From: Anoplolepis gracilipes
Lineage: Eukaryota > Arthropoda > Insecta > Hymenoptera > Formicidae
Assembly: GCF_047496725.1 (NCBI RefSeq)
Contig: NC_132986.1
Span: forward strand, 1,822,001-1,886,000
Direction: 5' to 3'
DNA length: 64,000 bases
The translations under genes and the position numbers were made by a program. Below the pieces are notes generated by a model. The model had not been told where the DNA came from. It saw only the letters and a list, made by a program, of their open reading frames with translations, and did not search any database. This document shows, in pieces, positions 62,701 through 64,000 of this stretch (position 1 is the first letter of the stretch; every line of letters begins with the position of its first letter).

Positions 62701-64000
62701 GTCCTCATTTATATTGAGCAATTCCGATTGCTTCGGCATCAACGTAGATTTGGTAGAGTGAAAGCTCTTGGATTCGGTACTAGTTGTAGGATTAATCGAT
62801 TCGGACAAATTTAAAAGATTTTGCGTCTTGGTCGTCGCGGAATATGACTCGTTCATCAAGATGGGTGGCTGCGAGTGCATCACAGGGAATGAACTAACGT
62901 GTTCGGTTATCACTGACTGCTGGTACGTATAACTATTACTATTACTATTACTCGATTCCTGAATTTGCTCAATATTTGTGAACACCGTCGCTCGTTCCGC
63001 CTCCTGATTCTCTTCGAGTTGAGAACAGTCAATCGGATCTTTCTCTGCAACATTATCTACAACATTATTATCTACACCAATACTATCCTCGTCGTGACTT
63101 CTGCTATCACTGTCCACATGATGAAATGAATATACGGGTGAACATGGTTTGCTGAGATCTTTTCTAACTCTTAACACGGAAATACCGCTGAGCACGGACA
63201 ACGGTGTGTGCGACCTGACGCCGCATTCCGCGAAAGGCGTATGCGGACTGGGAATCTCCTCAATCTCCATGTCCGCCTCGTCGAAATTATCCTCCTCGTC
63301 GATCTTCTCGTCCTCATCCATATCCTCATCGTCATCGTCGTCCTCGTCCTCGTCATCGTCCTGCATGGCCGCCGCGTCATCCAAGCCAATACGATGATGA
63401 TACTGGCTGAGATTCTCGCACGATCCGAGCTCCGATCGCACGCTGTACCGTCGCTCCGAGGTCTTTCGGCACTTCTTCCTCGTGACAGGAGACGGGGGTG
63501 CTGAAAAACTTTGCTTATACTTATACAAATGTAAATTTTCGTTTTCTAACGCTTTCAATTCGTCATCTATTTTCGGGCACTCTGTATTGTATGACAAATA
63601 ACGACAAGTTTTTTCTAGCGTTCTCAGTTGGTTAGCTACATAATCGTTCGGGCACAATGTATTGTTATCTTCTTGTATATCAGGCAATATGTGAGCTTCC
63701 TTCTCGTGAGAGCCTAGAATTGTCACTACGGTATCGTGAATCACGGTCTCCTCCCTATCCGACTTCTCCCTCGTAATATCTATTAATCTTTCTCGATCAT
63801 TCAACAAACTATTTTCTCTTTGAAGCGAAGTATTATTAAGCTCCGTCTCCATTATGGTTATCAAATTCTCCAACTTCTCCACCGAATTAAGCTCGGGTTG
63901 AATAGCCGAATCTTTCAATGCTTCTTCCGGATCCTGCGGTAATAGAACGTTATTGCTGACACTGATATTGCTATTGCGGCTTGTCGGTCTTTCATCGGTT
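59780..64000 (-). CDS. C2H2 zinc-finger protein with 14 fingers (partial, 5' end outside the window)
   Basis: Two exons are visible: 64000-62449, open at the window edge, and 61456-59780. The junction is phase 0 (CAG|gtttgt donor, ccttgtag|TTG acceptor), giving about 1075 visible residues. The 3' exon carries 14 fingers from FKCSHCNEVF to YTCHICGKSS. Most are classic C-x2-C-x12-H-x3-4-H with partly conserved TG(E/K)P-like linkers in the C-terminal run; finger 7 has C-x1-C (YICHCGE), and a long basic linker precedes it. The 5' exon has no fingers: it is Ser/Glu-rich, probably disordered, with a strongly acidic Asp/Glu run encoded near 63255-63362. This suggests a nuclear DNA-binding regulator with an acidic N-terminal region. 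I cannot name an orthologue. The ATG within the 3' exon is not the start, because an acceptor directly precedes it. Confidence 0.88.
61457..62448 (-). other. Intron of the zinc-finger gene
   Basis: A 992-base, very AT-rich intron with a TA run near 61846-61864. No other feature was recognised. Confidence 0.8.
63255..63362 (-). other. Acidic Asp/Glu tract in the zinc-finger protein
   Basis: The minus strand encodes an almost pure Asp/Glu stretch (DDDEDEDDDDDEDMDEDEKI, then more acidic residues). Because GAC, GAT and GAA codons are mixed, it is not a simple DNA triplet expansion, which argues that the acidity is selected. Acidic tracts in nuclear proteins commonly contact histones or act as activation regions. 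Confidence 0.7.

Overview
This is a eukaryotic nuclear window, almost certainly from an insect and most like a hymenopteran such as an ant (inferred, no marker proves the species). It is AT-rich, has short GT-AG introns, long runs of CT/GA, TA, TG and ACG microsatellites, and single-copy metazoan genes whose exons can be joined in phase by eye. Seven protein-coding genes are supported. No rRNA, tRNA, CRISPR array or bacterial feature was seen.

Layout. (1) 2168-29135 (+): a MAX-1/PLEKHH-type adaptor (coiled coil, two PH domains, MyTH4, FERM) in 20 coding exons. Its first two introns are 8.5 and 7.25 kb and full of simple repeats and CpG-rich patches. (2) 31583-39402 (-): a compact head-to-tail set of three housekeeping genes, INTS8 -> SPCS2 -> NAA20, about 0.5 kb apart. 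(3) 39889-49693 (+): DNA polymerase theta (POLQ/mus308), 21 exons, divergent from INTS8 across a 486-bp shared promoter interval. (4) 50729-52789 (-): CPSF3 (CPSF73), the pre-mRNA cleavage endonuclease, in one uninterrupted exon and convergent with POLQ. (5) 52790-59779: about 7 kb without genes, carrying two hairpin (MITE-like) elements and one piggyBac-like non-autonomous element with TTAA target duplications. (6) 59780-64000 (-): the 3' part of a C2H2 zinc-finger gene with 14 fingers, whose 5' end lies beyond the window.

How the genes relate. INTS8 (Integrator) and CPSF3 both belong to RNA 3'-end processing machinery, SPCS2 and NAA20 to co-translational protein maturation, and POLQ to double-strand-break end joining. 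They look like a dense housekeeping neighbourhood rather than a pathway cluster, set between a long-intron adaptor gene and a regulatory zinc-finger gene.

The most interesting non-coding signal is three separate long inverted repeats (34638-34767, 52906-53145, 53186-53326). Each carries an ACCAAT box and its mirror ATTGGT at the inner ends of the arms. The first two sit directly upstream of housekeeping start codons (SPCS2 and CPSF3) and the third a few hundred bases further out from CPSF3.
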